A stretch of 62,000 bases of DNA from Gnetum montanum (taxonomy: Eukaryota; Streptophyta; Gnetopsida; Gnetales; Gnetaceae), in the NCBI GenBank assembly GCA_015680685.1, contig MNCI01019120.1, forward strand, positions 9,155-71,154, in the 5' to 3' direction. How positions within the stretch are numbered: the first letter of the stretch is position 1; each line of letters begins with the position of its first letter. The position numbers and the translations under genes are program-made. Below the pieces are notes generated by a model, which saw nothing but the letters and a program-made list of their open reading frames with translations, ran no database searches and had not been told where the DNA came from. Positions 24,401 through 35,016 of this stretch are shown here, piece after piece.

Positions 24401-26778
24401 TGTAATCTAATGAACATATTTCACCTTTAAGCATGCTTAATGCTTAATTTACCACTTAGAGGCTTCCTAGAAGATAGGCATGGATTAGTTATAGGGGATA
24501 AATCCTTCATAATATATCAAAATTTTATTTTCCTTCTATTTTTTATGAAATTAATAAATATTTGTGTGTTAGAAATTTTTTTTGTGAGCTTAATGGATAA
24601 TGAATTATGAGATTTTCTTTTTTTTTAAGTGTATTATTTGTGTGTGTGGGAAGACTAGTTTAGGTGCTTTATGAATGTTCATCCAATAAGCCAATGGTGG
24701 ATGGATGAGCTACATATGAGATGATGATGTAAGAGTGCTAAATAGGTCTAATCTTGAGCTTTAATCAATAGAATACTCATGCAACAACATTCATCCATCC
24801 AATTTTCTTCTATACATTATTGGTAAACCAGGCTAAGATTCATTGAGTAGTAAGGAATCATACTAAGAGTGGTGAATCTAATGATACTAGAATCATGAGT
24901 AGGTAACAAGTCTATACCTTAGGATGTGAGCTCTAAAATCTTGGAAGAGTTCCTAGTCATTCATATGGAAAGGATGTTTTATTGAGAATTCTTGTGATCA
25001 CTAGATGGGTTTAATTGGTATGATTAAACCAAGGTGAACATGATGCCTTGCCTAGTCACCCTATTTCCAAGTGGTTTATGATTTAATGAACACATACGTT
25101 CCATGTGGTTGATGATGAATTCTCATGTTTGAGAAAGTTTAAGACTCCAAGTAATGATGTAGCATTCCAATCATTCCCATGATTCCCATGCTCCATCAAA
25201 GATCATCTTCCTAAGAAATAAAAATGAAAAGAAAATTGTAAGTGATGAAAAATATGGTAATGTAAAGAGGAAAATTTGAAAAAAGAAAAGAGAGAAAAGA
25301 GTGAAGAGGTAATGGGAAGAGCAATGTACTTTCAAGATTATTAGTTATACAAATTGGTATGTTTACCATTCAAATTGATCTCATGGTTGCTCATATCAAT
25401 GTCAAACTAGTGGTTGAAGCTATGCCCATGTAAACATTTCTCATGCTCAATTCATTATCTAGATCACTTGACTTTTCATGATGTTGTTATTCAAGATAAT
25501 ATCTTACTCATTCTTATCCATTTCCATGAACTCCTAGAAGTCTCCTTATTCATGAACCTTGGTAATGTTAATTGCTACTTCCACCCAAGTTCCTAATCAT
25601 TTATTCTCTATGACAACAATCTTCATTTTTGACCCATGCCTTGACCAACTTCAAACAAGGAAAAATTTCTCTTGAGGATCATGGTATTATGCTTTTTGAG
25701 GGGATGTGGGATTAGTAACATATTCAAGGAGATCAATGGAGGTTTTTTGGTAGAGAAAAATTTGAAAAGCCTATCGTGGATATGTGCATGAATGAAGGAA
25801 AACCAAATTGGGATCTTAACTTCTAGATGTTTCATGGCATGTTGCCTTGATTTTGTTCACATCAATGATTATACTATGGAAAAATCAAGGCTAGATGATA
25901 CTAGATGTGATTAGTGTAACCTTGCTCTTAGAAGGGAGGCTTGGAGATTAATTCTTATCATGTAAATAAGTAGTGGTGAAGGGATGTGATAGTGGATCTC
26001 TCGTGGGACATAGGATGTGCTCCTTTGGTCCATGAGTTAATTAATGGTTACCTAGGAATCTAGTGATGTTAAACTATTTTCCTTTCTCTATTTCATCCAT
26101 TATTTATTCTCCATATCTTCTATTCCATTATTTTCCATGTTGTGTATGGAAGGAGGTTGATTGAGCAATATAGAGGATGAGATCTGGCCATCCAAGGAGA
26201 TGGAATTGCATTAATATTAATGTCTTACTAGTTTTTAAGCATCCATGGGTATCTCATCAATAGGTTTAACAAGGGAAATGAAGAATAGTGCTTGCTCTAA
26301 GAATGAATCAATTGTAAACCCTTTGTTGGCATCATATGAGGTTGGGAAAGCTTATCTCACAAAGATGATATGGGTTGCATTTCATGTGGTACTTGATTGA
26401 TCTACAACTAACATAGTATTGACTCTTTGTGCTTCAAGGTTTGACCATGCTAAACTCTATTGATCCATCTCAATTATGCTTATAATATATTATTTTGGGT
26501 GTTATAATTATTCTCTTATTATTATAATCCCTCTATTTTAGCTTTGGGTTCATGGAATCACTTACATTAACTAATCAAATCCTTCTCGATGACCCATGAT
26601 GTTGTCTAAGGTAATTTTGTAATGATCTTCTTATTTTGCTCCTTATATGCCTTGTAAGATCTATACTAGATGCTTTTGGCATGATGGGACTTAAAAAGTG
26701 CTCTGATGGTCATCAAAGATAATTTGGAGGCATGGGGGATAGAGTTAGATAATTTGTTCCTAATTTGAAGGCTACATT
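24401..26778 (+). other. Spacer between protease and ORF2 in D, no pol recognised
   Basis: About 2.4 kb lies in the place where RT, RNase H and integrase would be in an autonomous Ty3/gypsy element. I find no YxDD, HHCC or DDE-type motif on either strand. A short open patch near 25625-25680 reads DPCLDQLQTRKNFS. It is family-unknown and could be a relic of a protein segment. The rest appears non-coding. Confidence 0.5.
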
Positions 26779-26860
26779 GATGTATCCCTACATTAGCATA
26801 GGTGTGTTGGTGCCCCTATACCAGTGCATCCCACCAGTGTTAATAATCCTATATATAGTG
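26779..26860 (+). promoter_or_regulatory. Internal promoter of D upstream of ORF2
   Basis: A TATATATA box (26850-26857) is preceded by words from D's own LTR U3. TACATTAGCATAGG at 26789-26802 is identical to 44375-44388 in the 3' LTR, and ccagtgcatccca at 26821 differs by one base from ccaatgcatccca at 20464-20476 in the 5' LTR. The surrounding sequence is not LTR-like, so this is not simply a solo LTR. Downstream is a pyrimidine-rich leader and then ORF2. Confidence 0.6.
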
Positions 26861-27389
26861 AAGGGAGGAGGGGGAGGTGTGGTGAAAAGTGGATAAGACA
26901 AATTTTCATACTTTTCCATTTTTTCTCTTTCTTTCTTTTTTACACTACAAGGATATTGCTAATATTTTTCCATGCATTGTTCTTGGGTCTTCTTGTCTTT
27001 GGTGTTTTATTAGTGGTTCAAGATTGGTATCTTGTAACTTAGTTATGAGGAAGAAACAACAATTTGGATATGCATTTAATAGTTTTGATATTTAAACATG
27101 TCTACCTCATTCATTCTTATTCATGCATGCCATATTTCAATAGTTGTAATGAGTTTTTTCAAGTATTTCTCAAAGGATTATATTTATCATTGTTCTTTCA
27201 TGCTATTTTTGTAGTGGTAGTATGATGTATAAGGAAAATTCACTTGAGTTTTAGCATATTTCACAACTAATCATGTTGGAGTGATTACAATTCAAGCTCC
27301 ATTGACCAAGGAGAGCTAAAGCTAAACAATATTAGACCTTTGTCTATAGGTCTTTGTAAGAACCACTAGTTCTTGAGGAGGAAGAATGG

Positions 27390-28775
27390 CAAGAATTTTT
27401 ATCTTCCAATTTAGAATCTGTAGAATCTATTTTGGAGCTTGTAGACCCTACTCGAGAAAGGCTTCCAATGAGAAGTAGATCAAGAGGCAGACAATCATGT
27501 TATTGATCCTCAGGTTGACCAAATGCATAGTAGTGGGTAAATAAACAAGTGCTAAAGAAGATAACAAAATATAATGAAGAGGATGCAGATGACATCCAAA
27601 AGGCTAATGGTGCTCATGATGTATACCAATGATATATTCAAAAAGAGAAAAATTATCATAAGTTCCATAAGGTTAGTTTTTCTAAGCTTAAGAATTCATT
27701 CTATTAGATGGGCTTCTATGCCTACATCACCCAACCCTTCACATGGTACCACTACAAGGTAGAGGAATTTTATTAAAACCTCACTATTAATGGTACCATG
27801 ACCTTCATTGATGGAGTTCCTATACCTATTTTCACATGGACAATATCATGGACTCTAGGATTTCCAAATAAACCAATGAATAATTGGTGGTCATGGATCC
27901 AAAAAATTGAGACTAAGCTTAGGTCAAGGATCATGCTAGAGGTCTTTGACATGGATAAAGTTCAGATAAAAATTTCAAAACTTTCCTTGGTCCAAAATTC
28001 TATGTGCAAAATTATCACACATAACTTTCTACCTACCAAATTTCTATTGGATATCTCTACTCAAGGTAGTAAGATTATGACTCTAATGAGAAGAAGTGTG
28101 TCATTAACATCCCATATTTTCTCTACAAGGACTTCATCAAAAAAACAGAGGATATGGCCAAGGATAAGAGGGATGTATACGTCTTTCTAGGATTAATTCA
28201 AAAATTTTGCAAAATGGTAGGCATAGTCAACCATGTGAAAAGAAATCCCATAATAGTAGGAATGGTGAACTAGGAGAACGTGATGGTGGTTGCTTTAAGA
28301 TGATGTTCTAAGGTTATTGGAGCTATATCTGACTCAGAGAATGAGATTTGTTCCATATATATATCTTGTATTTGATCTTTAGACCAACTTTACTAGTGCT
28401 ATTCTAGGGCACCAACTACACCTTCATCATTTCAATGAACACATGTGTAATGATTTGGTAGATCTATTTCCCAACCTTCCAACTTCAACATTAGGAAAAG
28501 CCAAGAACATCTTGCTTGTGGTGGTTCTTAAACTATCATGCACATCAAAGATAAAGGGAAACTATCATGATTCATATTGAAGGATCATAAAACCTTGATA
28601 GAAATTTCTTGTAAATGATAGAATCCATCATGGATGGTGAGGCAATAAGTGAGGATCTCTTCCAATTTCCTTCCCCATTATTGAATGATATACCCATGGC
28701 TTATTTTGATGCTTCTATTTAGTCTCACACTCATGTATTTCCATAAAGTGTTTCTTCTTCATATTGATCAAGGTG
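27390..28775 (+). pseudogene. ORF2 of element D, N-terminal part (plant transposon protein-like)
   Basis: This is a broken coding region related to the 'putative plant transposon protein' family (PF20167-like), whose members are often annotated in plant retroelements. Visible segments are IDGVPIPIFTWTIS and LGFPNK (about 27800-27870), ITHNFLPTKFLLDIST (about 28010-28065), and, after a frameshift, CVINIPYFLYKDFIKK then FLGLIQKFCKMVGIVN (about 28100-28230). The order matches the family: target-loop, initiation of a helical domain, INLP-type block and the LI..LC...G block. The 3' part is displaced by chromovirus C and resumes at 42673. Its molecular role is unknown. An envelope-like position at the 3' end of the element is suggestive only. 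Confidence 0.6.
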
Positions 28776-28810
28776 TGAAGTAGGTTCACTCTAGTAATAA
28801 ATCACCTTTT

Positions 28811-28815
28811 GATAC
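28811..28815. repeat. Target site duplication of element A (left)
   Basis: GATAC here is repeated exactly at 35834-35838, on the other side of element A. The uninterrupted C LTR reads aatac/taaatctagatatt at the corresponding site (41611-41630). Confidence 0.9.
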
Positions 28816-29666
28816 TGATGGGATGCAATATCGCATAGGCTGCGATATCATGGGAACGATGCAATATCGCGTATGCAATGTATTGTACGTGATATCGCTT
28901 CTGTCCCACGATATCGCATACACGATATCGCAATCCGCTGCCATTTCTATAAATAAGAAGCAACTCTCCCTTATTTCACCATCTAGATCTAGACCCTTAG
29001 TGAAACTCTGGCAATTTTACCTCTCCAGAGATAGAATAATTTCCATGTGCCCACAGTAGGAGCTCCAAAGTGAATGGATCTTTATTCGAGCAAATATTAT
29101 ACCTGAACACAAGTTTGTGTACAAAAATAAAGATGAACTTCTTGCATAAACCTTGCAGTGCATGGACTAAGAGAAATAGGACTTTATTTATTGTTAATGT
29201 TTAAATTCTTTATTAGTTCAATCTCTCTCAACCCTTCTCTCCTAGTTAAGTGCATTTAGTACGACCGCTTCGAGCACGTGCATTATGCTTGGTAATCCCA
29301 GCAACAAATAGTGTTTGGTAGTCCTAGAAGGTTGCTTGGTTCAGGGTGTGAATGGTAAGTGGGAATGGATACTGATGCTAGGTTAATTAAGGCTTAGTTA
29401 GTTAGTTAAAGTTAGTTACTTAGTCTCTTCACCCTTCACCTCACTAACATAGGAGATAAAAACATAAAAGATATAAAAATCATATACCTCGAACTTACTT
29501 AATCATACAACCATGAAAAATACAAGTAAGTCTGGGAAGACAATGAACGATTAACCTTAAGTGTTCCATAAGGTGTGTAGGCACTTAGTCTGCGAAGTTC
29601 GACCGGATCGCACGTGTAACGCTCATATTCATATGGTTGAGTGTAGGGGTACCTCGCCGCTCATCA
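28816..29666 (+). repeat. 5' LTR of element A
   Basis: This 851-bp LTR runs from TGATGGG to GCTCATCA. U3 holds four GATATC cores plus degenerate aatatcgc copies between 28823 and 28930, including GATATCGCATACACGATATC at 28910-28929. The TATA box TATAAATA is at 28948-28955. R/U5 has the repeated word ggtaatcccagcaacaaatagtgtttggtag (about 29288-29325), conserved in B, F, G and H. Confidence 0.92.
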
Positions 29667-29667
29667 T

Positions 29668-29685
29668 TGGTGCTGTTGTCGGGGA
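29668..29685 (+). other. Primer binding site of A (tRNA-Asp type)
   Basis: TGGTGCTGTTGTCGGGGA matches TGGCGCCGTTGCCGGGGA at 15 of 18 positions. All three differences are C-to-T. It begins one base after the LTR end, as in the other related elements. Confidence 0.85.
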
Positions 29686-29812
29686 CTAAGTTGTTTGTGC
29701 ACTAAGTAGAACATAGGAAATCATCCACATCATTGGGAAGCTTAAACGAACCCTTAGGGTTAATCAGAAAAAAATTTACATAACGGTTAATCAGAACACC
29801 GAATAAGACACA

Positions 29813-32358
29813 ATGTCTTCTTCTTTGAACAAGAGCACCTCACCACCTAGGGATAACACTAGAGACAATCGACGACATCAAACACATAACAAAAATCTGC
29901 TAGGTCCTCAAGAATTTAGTGTGGTACATTCATCATGATGAATATGTACCCAACTTTACCTTTGTCTTTCATCAAGATGAACAGATGTGTTGGAGAGATT
30001 TAGAAGGTAACATCATGTTACCTCCAGATAGAGCTGTCCTCAACATGCTCCTTTGTGCCCTTGCACGAATTGACATGTCGCAACTATACGTTGAGTACAT
30101 TGTGTGTGATTACAATGCAAGGGACTACCATCCCATAGAAGCACAACATAATGGGATGAGCAGTGGAAGAGTTACCACACATCGTTGAAGCGTAAAGGCC
30201 CCCATAATGCTTCACCCATTATACATGAAGTTAAGGGTGGTAAACCTATTCTCATAGGTTCTCCACCAAATGATGTTCCCCCTCCTAATGATGGTCAAGA
30301 GGTGGTGGTTCAGAACCTACACTCTATGATCCACAACTTTGGTTCTGATCCCCATGAACACCAAGTGTTGAATGAGGGAACACAGACACATGACAAGGAT
30401 GAGCAGTCTGATCATCATCATGATCGGGGAAGGGATCACCGAAGAGAAGTTAGGAGGCATCGTCATGACAATGGCTCTCCTTCCTCTTCCCCTTCATCGG
30501 GGCATTCACCCTCTCCTTCAACATTGGGATGCAGTCACAAAGAGCCAAAACATGAGGGCAAGGGTAAGCAAGATGAGAGACCTTGACGAGAGAGTCGAGA
30601 GCGAGGAAGAGGGCATTCTAGAGAATCTAGGCATGAAAGAAGGGAAATTAGGGAACCACGTAGGCATCATAGGAGTCATGAGAGCCCCTACTAGCAACCT
30701 AGAGTATGTTAGACATTATGGAGGTAGTTAAAATACCAAAAAGATAGCCAGATCAAGAGACTAGACATGAATAATATCCCACGGTTTGAGGGGGGATACA
30801 ATGCTGATCCGCAAAATCACTTACAGGAATTCCACGATGCCTGTGCCTTGTAGAATATAGAAAAAAAGTGGTAGAAGTTAAATTTTTTCCCAAGGAAACT
30901 CATAAAAGAAGCAAAGAGTTGGTATCGGTCCTTAGAACCAGAAACCATTAGGAGATGGAGTACAATGTTAGAATTGTTTAACGATAAATACCAAACGTAC
31001 TCTAGAGTGTCCAATTTATGTAAGTAGATCCAAGGATGGAAGAAGGGTAATCAAAAACCCTTGGATGCTTCCATGGGCTAATATTATGCATTGTTACATC
31101 ATTGCCCAGGCCATGGTTACGCACAATGGGATCAACTCCACCACCTCGTAAATGGGCTAAGACATGAAACTAGGAGAACCATTGGCACATATGCCCAAGG
31201 GATATTATCTAAACTTAGGTCCCATGAAGTTCATAGATTGTTGGAGCAAGTAGCTAAAGAAGAAGGGGAGCTATGAAAAAGAGAAAGTGCAGAAGAGTAC
31301 AACCACGATCCTTCCCTCTGAAAGAGGGGAGTGAGATTTTGTGATGAGGAGGATGAGTCACCACTTGAAGAGTTAGTGAATAGAAAAACCTTGTTGCTTC
31401 AGAAATTAACAATGGAAGTATTGTCTAAGGTAGATGAAATATGAAGCTCTTTAGATAGCAAAATTGAAGCTGTCCTAAAAATTGTAGAGGAGTCTAAGCA
31501 GGAACGAAGTAGTGACCATGATAAGAAAAAGTGGAGAGATTCAGGACATGCACGTAACAAGGGTAAGGGAAAAATGAATATCACCATTGAGGTTGTGGAT
31601 TTGGATATAGATAATAATGGTGGATGTGAGATCTACCAATATGACTATCCTAAATGATGTTTCCCAATAATCTCACATCTGTAAGAGTCTGGGGTAAGCA
31701 CCCCATCGGTAAGCACCCAAGACTTAACCGACGGTAAGCACCCCGTCGGTTACCATATCCCCAAAATAACCCAAGGCAATTGCACCAATTGTTAACATAT
31801 TATCCAAGTAGAACTCCACCACAACCTATCGGGCAACATCAGTAGTGGCAACACCCATAGTCATGGGGGATGCCACCGCCTAGACAACAATACCCTTACC
31901 AGCAACTAGACCTGTATGGCTACTACATGCAGTAGCCGGTCTCTTCAAGTGACTCTATGGGTTATGCAACCCCACAATGTCACTACCAAGTTCTAGAGTA
32001 TTTTAGGACTCCTTCTCCTCCAGGAGACACACCACATGCATACCATCCTCTGAATCCATCCGCCACTCTTACGCTGATAGTTCCACTACCACCCGCTTCA
32101 ACGATGCAAGGGGAACTGCCCACTAAACTGCAGCAACGTAATGCTATGAGAGTTATAAACCTTCAACCCACTACTGGTTTTGTCAATCATATAAAGAGAA
32201 TACCTTTCTTTAGAACTAGGAGTCCAAATAAGCTCTCACAATCACAAGTGGTTGAGTCTATGACCACTCCTCCAACAAATAAGGCTTTGGAGCTCCCTTC
32301 AAACCAACAACAGAGCTTAACGCACAAGGTTATGTTAATACAAACCATTACCGACTAG
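29813..32358 (+). pseudogene. gag of element A with Pro/Gln-rich linker, broken
   Basis: This is a retrotransposon gag starting MSSSLNKSTSPPRD at the ATG at 29813. After an early frameshift it continues as YIHHDEYVPNFTFVFHQDEQ (29922 onward), a Ser/His-rich region (30185-30586) and the capsid-type segment NHLQEFHDACAL...WYRSLEPETIRRWSTMLEL (about 30800-30980). Next are GHGYAQWDQL...TYAQGILSKLRSH (31100-31230) and an acidic/Lys-rich helical region. Then comes CEIYQYDYPK-stop-CFPIISH (about 31625-31675), a Cys/His block where a zinc knuckle would normally be. A Tyr/Pro/Gln-rich linker follows, open at 31957-32358. That open part is in frame with the protease ORF, separated from it by a single TAG. 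Confidence 0.82.
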
Positions 32359-32364
32359 ATCAAG

Positions 32365-32910
32365 TTGGACCACCTTCCCAAGAAATTACCTGATCCTGGA
32401 CGCCACCTAATTTATCTCAAAGTCACTGGGAATGAACGTCATAAGGCTCTTCTTGACTCAGGTTCCGGAGTCAACCTAATCTCACGAGATATGTATAAAG
32501 TCTGGAACCTGTCTCCACTTAAGAAGAGAAATATTCAACTAGAGATGGTTGACCAATCCATCACCATTCCCTTGGGATTGGTGGAGGACATCATTACCAC
32601 TGTGTGTGGTTGGTCATACCTAGCTGATTTCCTAGTGATAGAAGTCAACAGTAACAAAGGGGACTTCCCAATTATAATGGGGAGGGCATGGCTTAGAACC
32701 ATCAATGCATACCTAGGGATTCACGATCTTTCCTTGGAAATATCTAAGGAAAACATTTATGGAAAGATCAAGAAGAAGAAAGTTCCATGCATCACATATA
32801 GTGACTCAAAGGGTGATGACATGGAGGAATGCTTAGCATTTCTTGCATGTAACGGGTGTGCACCAGAGGATAACATACAAAGGTGCCTATATGTAGGAAC
32901 CACTCAATAG
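32365..32910 (+). CDS. Retropepsin-like protease of element A (open, 181 residues)
   Basis: This is the longest intact domain in the window. It is a retroviral-type aspartic protease that would mature the Gag polyprotein inside virus-like particles. The active site is ALLDSGSGVNLIS (encoded about 32445-32483), with Asp-Ser-Gly in place of the common Asp-Thr-Gly. The second conserved block is GDFPIIMGRAWLRTI (Ile-Ile-Met-Gly-Arg, the equivalent of IILGRPFL; about 32664-32705). The domain is full length for the Athila/Tat type and is in frame with the upstream linker ORF across one stop, so it was probably the C-terminal part of a Gag-PR polyprotein. An open frame of this length in an otherwise stop-ridden element fits relative youth. 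Whether it is expressed cannot be judged. Confidence 0.78.
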   Translation: MDHLPKKLPDPGRHLIYLKVTGNERHKALLDSGSGVNLISRDMYKVWNLSPLKKRNIQLEMVDQSITIPLGLVEDIITTVCGWSYLADFLVIEVNSNKGDFPIIMGRAWLRTINAYLGIHDLSLEISKENIYGKIKKKKVPCITYSDSKGDDMEECLAFLACNGCAPEDNIQRCLYVGTTQ

Positions 32911-33170
32911 GAGGACACCCCATGGTTGACAGCTAATTAAAAGAGCGACTTACCAACATGCATGGAACAAACTGGGGGAACAACCTGCACCCACAACAAA
33001 AGCATAGATACATTGGAATATGAGTGTCACCAACTTCCAACCCTTAACCTGAAAACATCAATTGGGAGAAGTTGGACACTTTTAAGAAATTCAAACAAAT
33101 GCTCATTATTTTGGATCTCTTCCTTTCAATTCAGTCATGGGGGAGATGGCCACCTATGCTGATCATTTGG
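32911..33170 (+). pseudogene. C-terminal tail of Gag-PR in element A
   Basis: Translated tails downstream of the protease are conserved between A and B: ..TPWLTAN.., SIDTLEYECHQLPTLNL, KTSIGRSWTLL and FSHGGDGHLC/IQSWGRWPPMLI. In B much of it (50019-50264) is open. It matches no domain I recognise. It could be a short polyprotein extension beyond the protease; a stop after the protease cuts it off in A. Confidence 0.45.
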
Positions 33171-33257
33171 GGCCCTCAGTTTTTTTAAGTTTTTGTTTTA
33201 CAAATTTCTTTAACTTTTCTTGTTTTTTTTACAACATTGTTCATAATTTTCCATTTC

Positions 33258-33258
<1 letters not shown>

Positions 33259-33290
<32 letters not shown>
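33259..33290 (+). repeat. (GT)n microsatellite in spacer of A
   Basis: This is about 15 perfect GT repeats. The homologous position in B (about 50375-50401) is instead (GTTT)n. Confidence 0.9.
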
Positions 33291-33292
<2 letters not shown>

Positions 33293-34446
33293 CCATCTTG
33301 TAAGTTTGTCACCCAATAAGTGTTCTTAATGATGGTATGAACTATTTTATATTGATTGCTAATGTTTGGTTTTTACCTTTAAGATTATGATGTTGATACT
33401 AAGGTATGGTTCTTTTGATATGATAGGCAATCAGTTGACTTCATCCATACATCCAAAAATTTCTATGGTCTCTCTCAGCTTGGAAATGTATAGTCCCTTT
33501 CTAATAAGAACTATAAACGAATTGGTGGCTGGGCATTTCTCAAACTAAGGAAGGACTCAAGGATTGAAAAGGGTGTGACTTCAAGGGAACTTGATGCATT
33601 TGTGTTGGCCATTCTCTTGGGTGCTTGGATGTTTTCTTCTTGAGTTTTCCTTCCCATTTTGACATTGCTCCATTATCAGGAAGTTGGGTGAATAAAAATA
33701 ACAAAGTCTTTGCATGATGTGGTTCTCATGTATAAACACATAAAAAAATGAGAGTGAGAATTCAAAGCACATCCCGTAGATGGAATAATCATTTGGGCTA
33801 CAAGCATTGGTTATGGAACTAAAATAAAAATGTTCCCTCTAACTAAGGTCCTTCTCACTTCCCATTCTCTCCTCCTTTGTTTTGTCAGAATGGTGGTGGC
33901 TCTTTGGGGGATGCATCCTTGTTACTTCAAGTGGATGGATGGGCCAAATGCATTGATGTGAAGTCACTGGATGTGGTTTGTTGAGGTTGGACTTAGAATG
34001 GGATCTACTAAGTTACATTAATCATTAAATACACAAGGGGCTATACACCACCTTGTTCTTGGGATACCATTCCATTCTCTTCTTTCCATCATTTCTTCAC
34101 CATTGTTCTCCTCATTGCCGGTTGTATCATTAGTGTATATTTTGGTTGATGCATTTTTTTCTTTTTGGTAAATTTTTGTGGTTAAGACTTTAACTATTAT
34201 TCCAAATGACATTCCTAGAGCCTACGAACTCTTTGAATGTGGGCTTGTTAGGGCATTAAAGGCATGAGCTTACTTTGGGGAGGACCCACTAGCATTACTA
34301 TTTGGTACACCAGTTAAATTCTTTCCCTTAACATTTTTGCAATCAACCTTATTTTGTTCATTTTCATCTTGACATCCATTTCATTGATGTTATAGTTGTC
34401 TCTTTTTCTCCATCTTCCTTGTTCCTTTTCTTTCTCCATTCTATCA

Positions 34447-34525
34447 CTACCGAAGGTTTTCTCTTAGTCAAGGGGGTCCGGACCCAATTTTTTTCGATTT
34501 TCTCCTGACCCTACACCTTCGGTAG
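34447..34525 (+). other. Conserved hairpin in the spacer of A
   Basis: The perfect 11-bp arms ctaccgaaggt (34447-34457) and accttcggtag (34515-34525) enclose the perfect palindrome gggtccggaccc (34474-34485). B has the same hairpin at 51559-51636. Its outer arms show one A-T to G-C paired change and one mismatch. Confidence 0.65.
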
Positions 34526-35016
34526 TCACCATGAATATATCTCTAGACCCGTATCAGCCATACCACAATTCAGCCAATGGACCTTTCATCGAAGCAAGGT
34601 ATCAACTACATTGTGATTCATTTACCCTCGCTAATATAAAGATTGTGTTATGTGGGTAGATGGAAATCATACAACAATGGATTGGATCAACAGGGAACAC
34701 TTGGAATGGATTGGTGCTGAAGCAGTTATGCAAGGAGTAAGATCGATGGCATGCTTACGGATAGACAACGAAAGGTGCAACCTTGGCGTTGGCGATAGCA
34801 AAATTCTTCTCTCTCAACTGCCAAATAAGGCCTAATGTCAAATTTATAAAGTGTTCACTCTTGTTGTCGTGAATACCAGTTTTCTCATGTTCTGTAATGA
34901 TGGTCCATTCACATGTCATCCCATGCACCATTAGTTCCATTCAAGTTAATAATCCCATACCTTCCCAATATTTTGTAAGGAAATTGAGGATGAATTTTTA
35001 TTCAGTCATAGGGGTA

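Larger units (their letters stand above)
33171..35016 (+). other. Untranslated spacer of A between Gag-PR and 3' LTR
   Basis: This region has no credible coding but is conserved in B (50265-52149) and partly in H (57200-58130). Shared landmarks are ggtgtgacttcaagggaa, tgagaattcaaagcac, ctacgaactctttgaatgtggg and ttactttggggaggacccac. It contains a (GT)n run (33259-33290), a hairpin (34447-34525) and, just before the 3' LTR, the purine-rich catagggta-type end that serves as a weak polypurine tract. Conservation of non-coding sequence in a non-autonomous element suggests cis functions such as packaging. Confidence 0.6.

Noticed and set aside
24401-26778. Reverse transcriptase or integrase in element D
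   Set aside because: No RT, RNase H or integrase motif in any frame that I could recognise by eye; a profile search would be needed to exclude a very decayed copy.
27798-28190. Intact 130-codon host gene
   Set aside because: It is a surviving open part of the broken ORF2 of D; a frameshift moves the family motifs to another frame near 28095.
28771-28775. Target site duplication for chromovirus C
   Set aside because: The pentamers next to the two C LTRs (aggtg and ctaat) do not match; the outer end of the right LTR is decayed, so the border may be a few bases off.
28823-28930. CRISPR-like or satellite array from the repeated GATATC units
   Set aside because: Units are irregularly spaced, inverted as well as direct, and confined to the LTR U3; no spacers of constant length; plant context.
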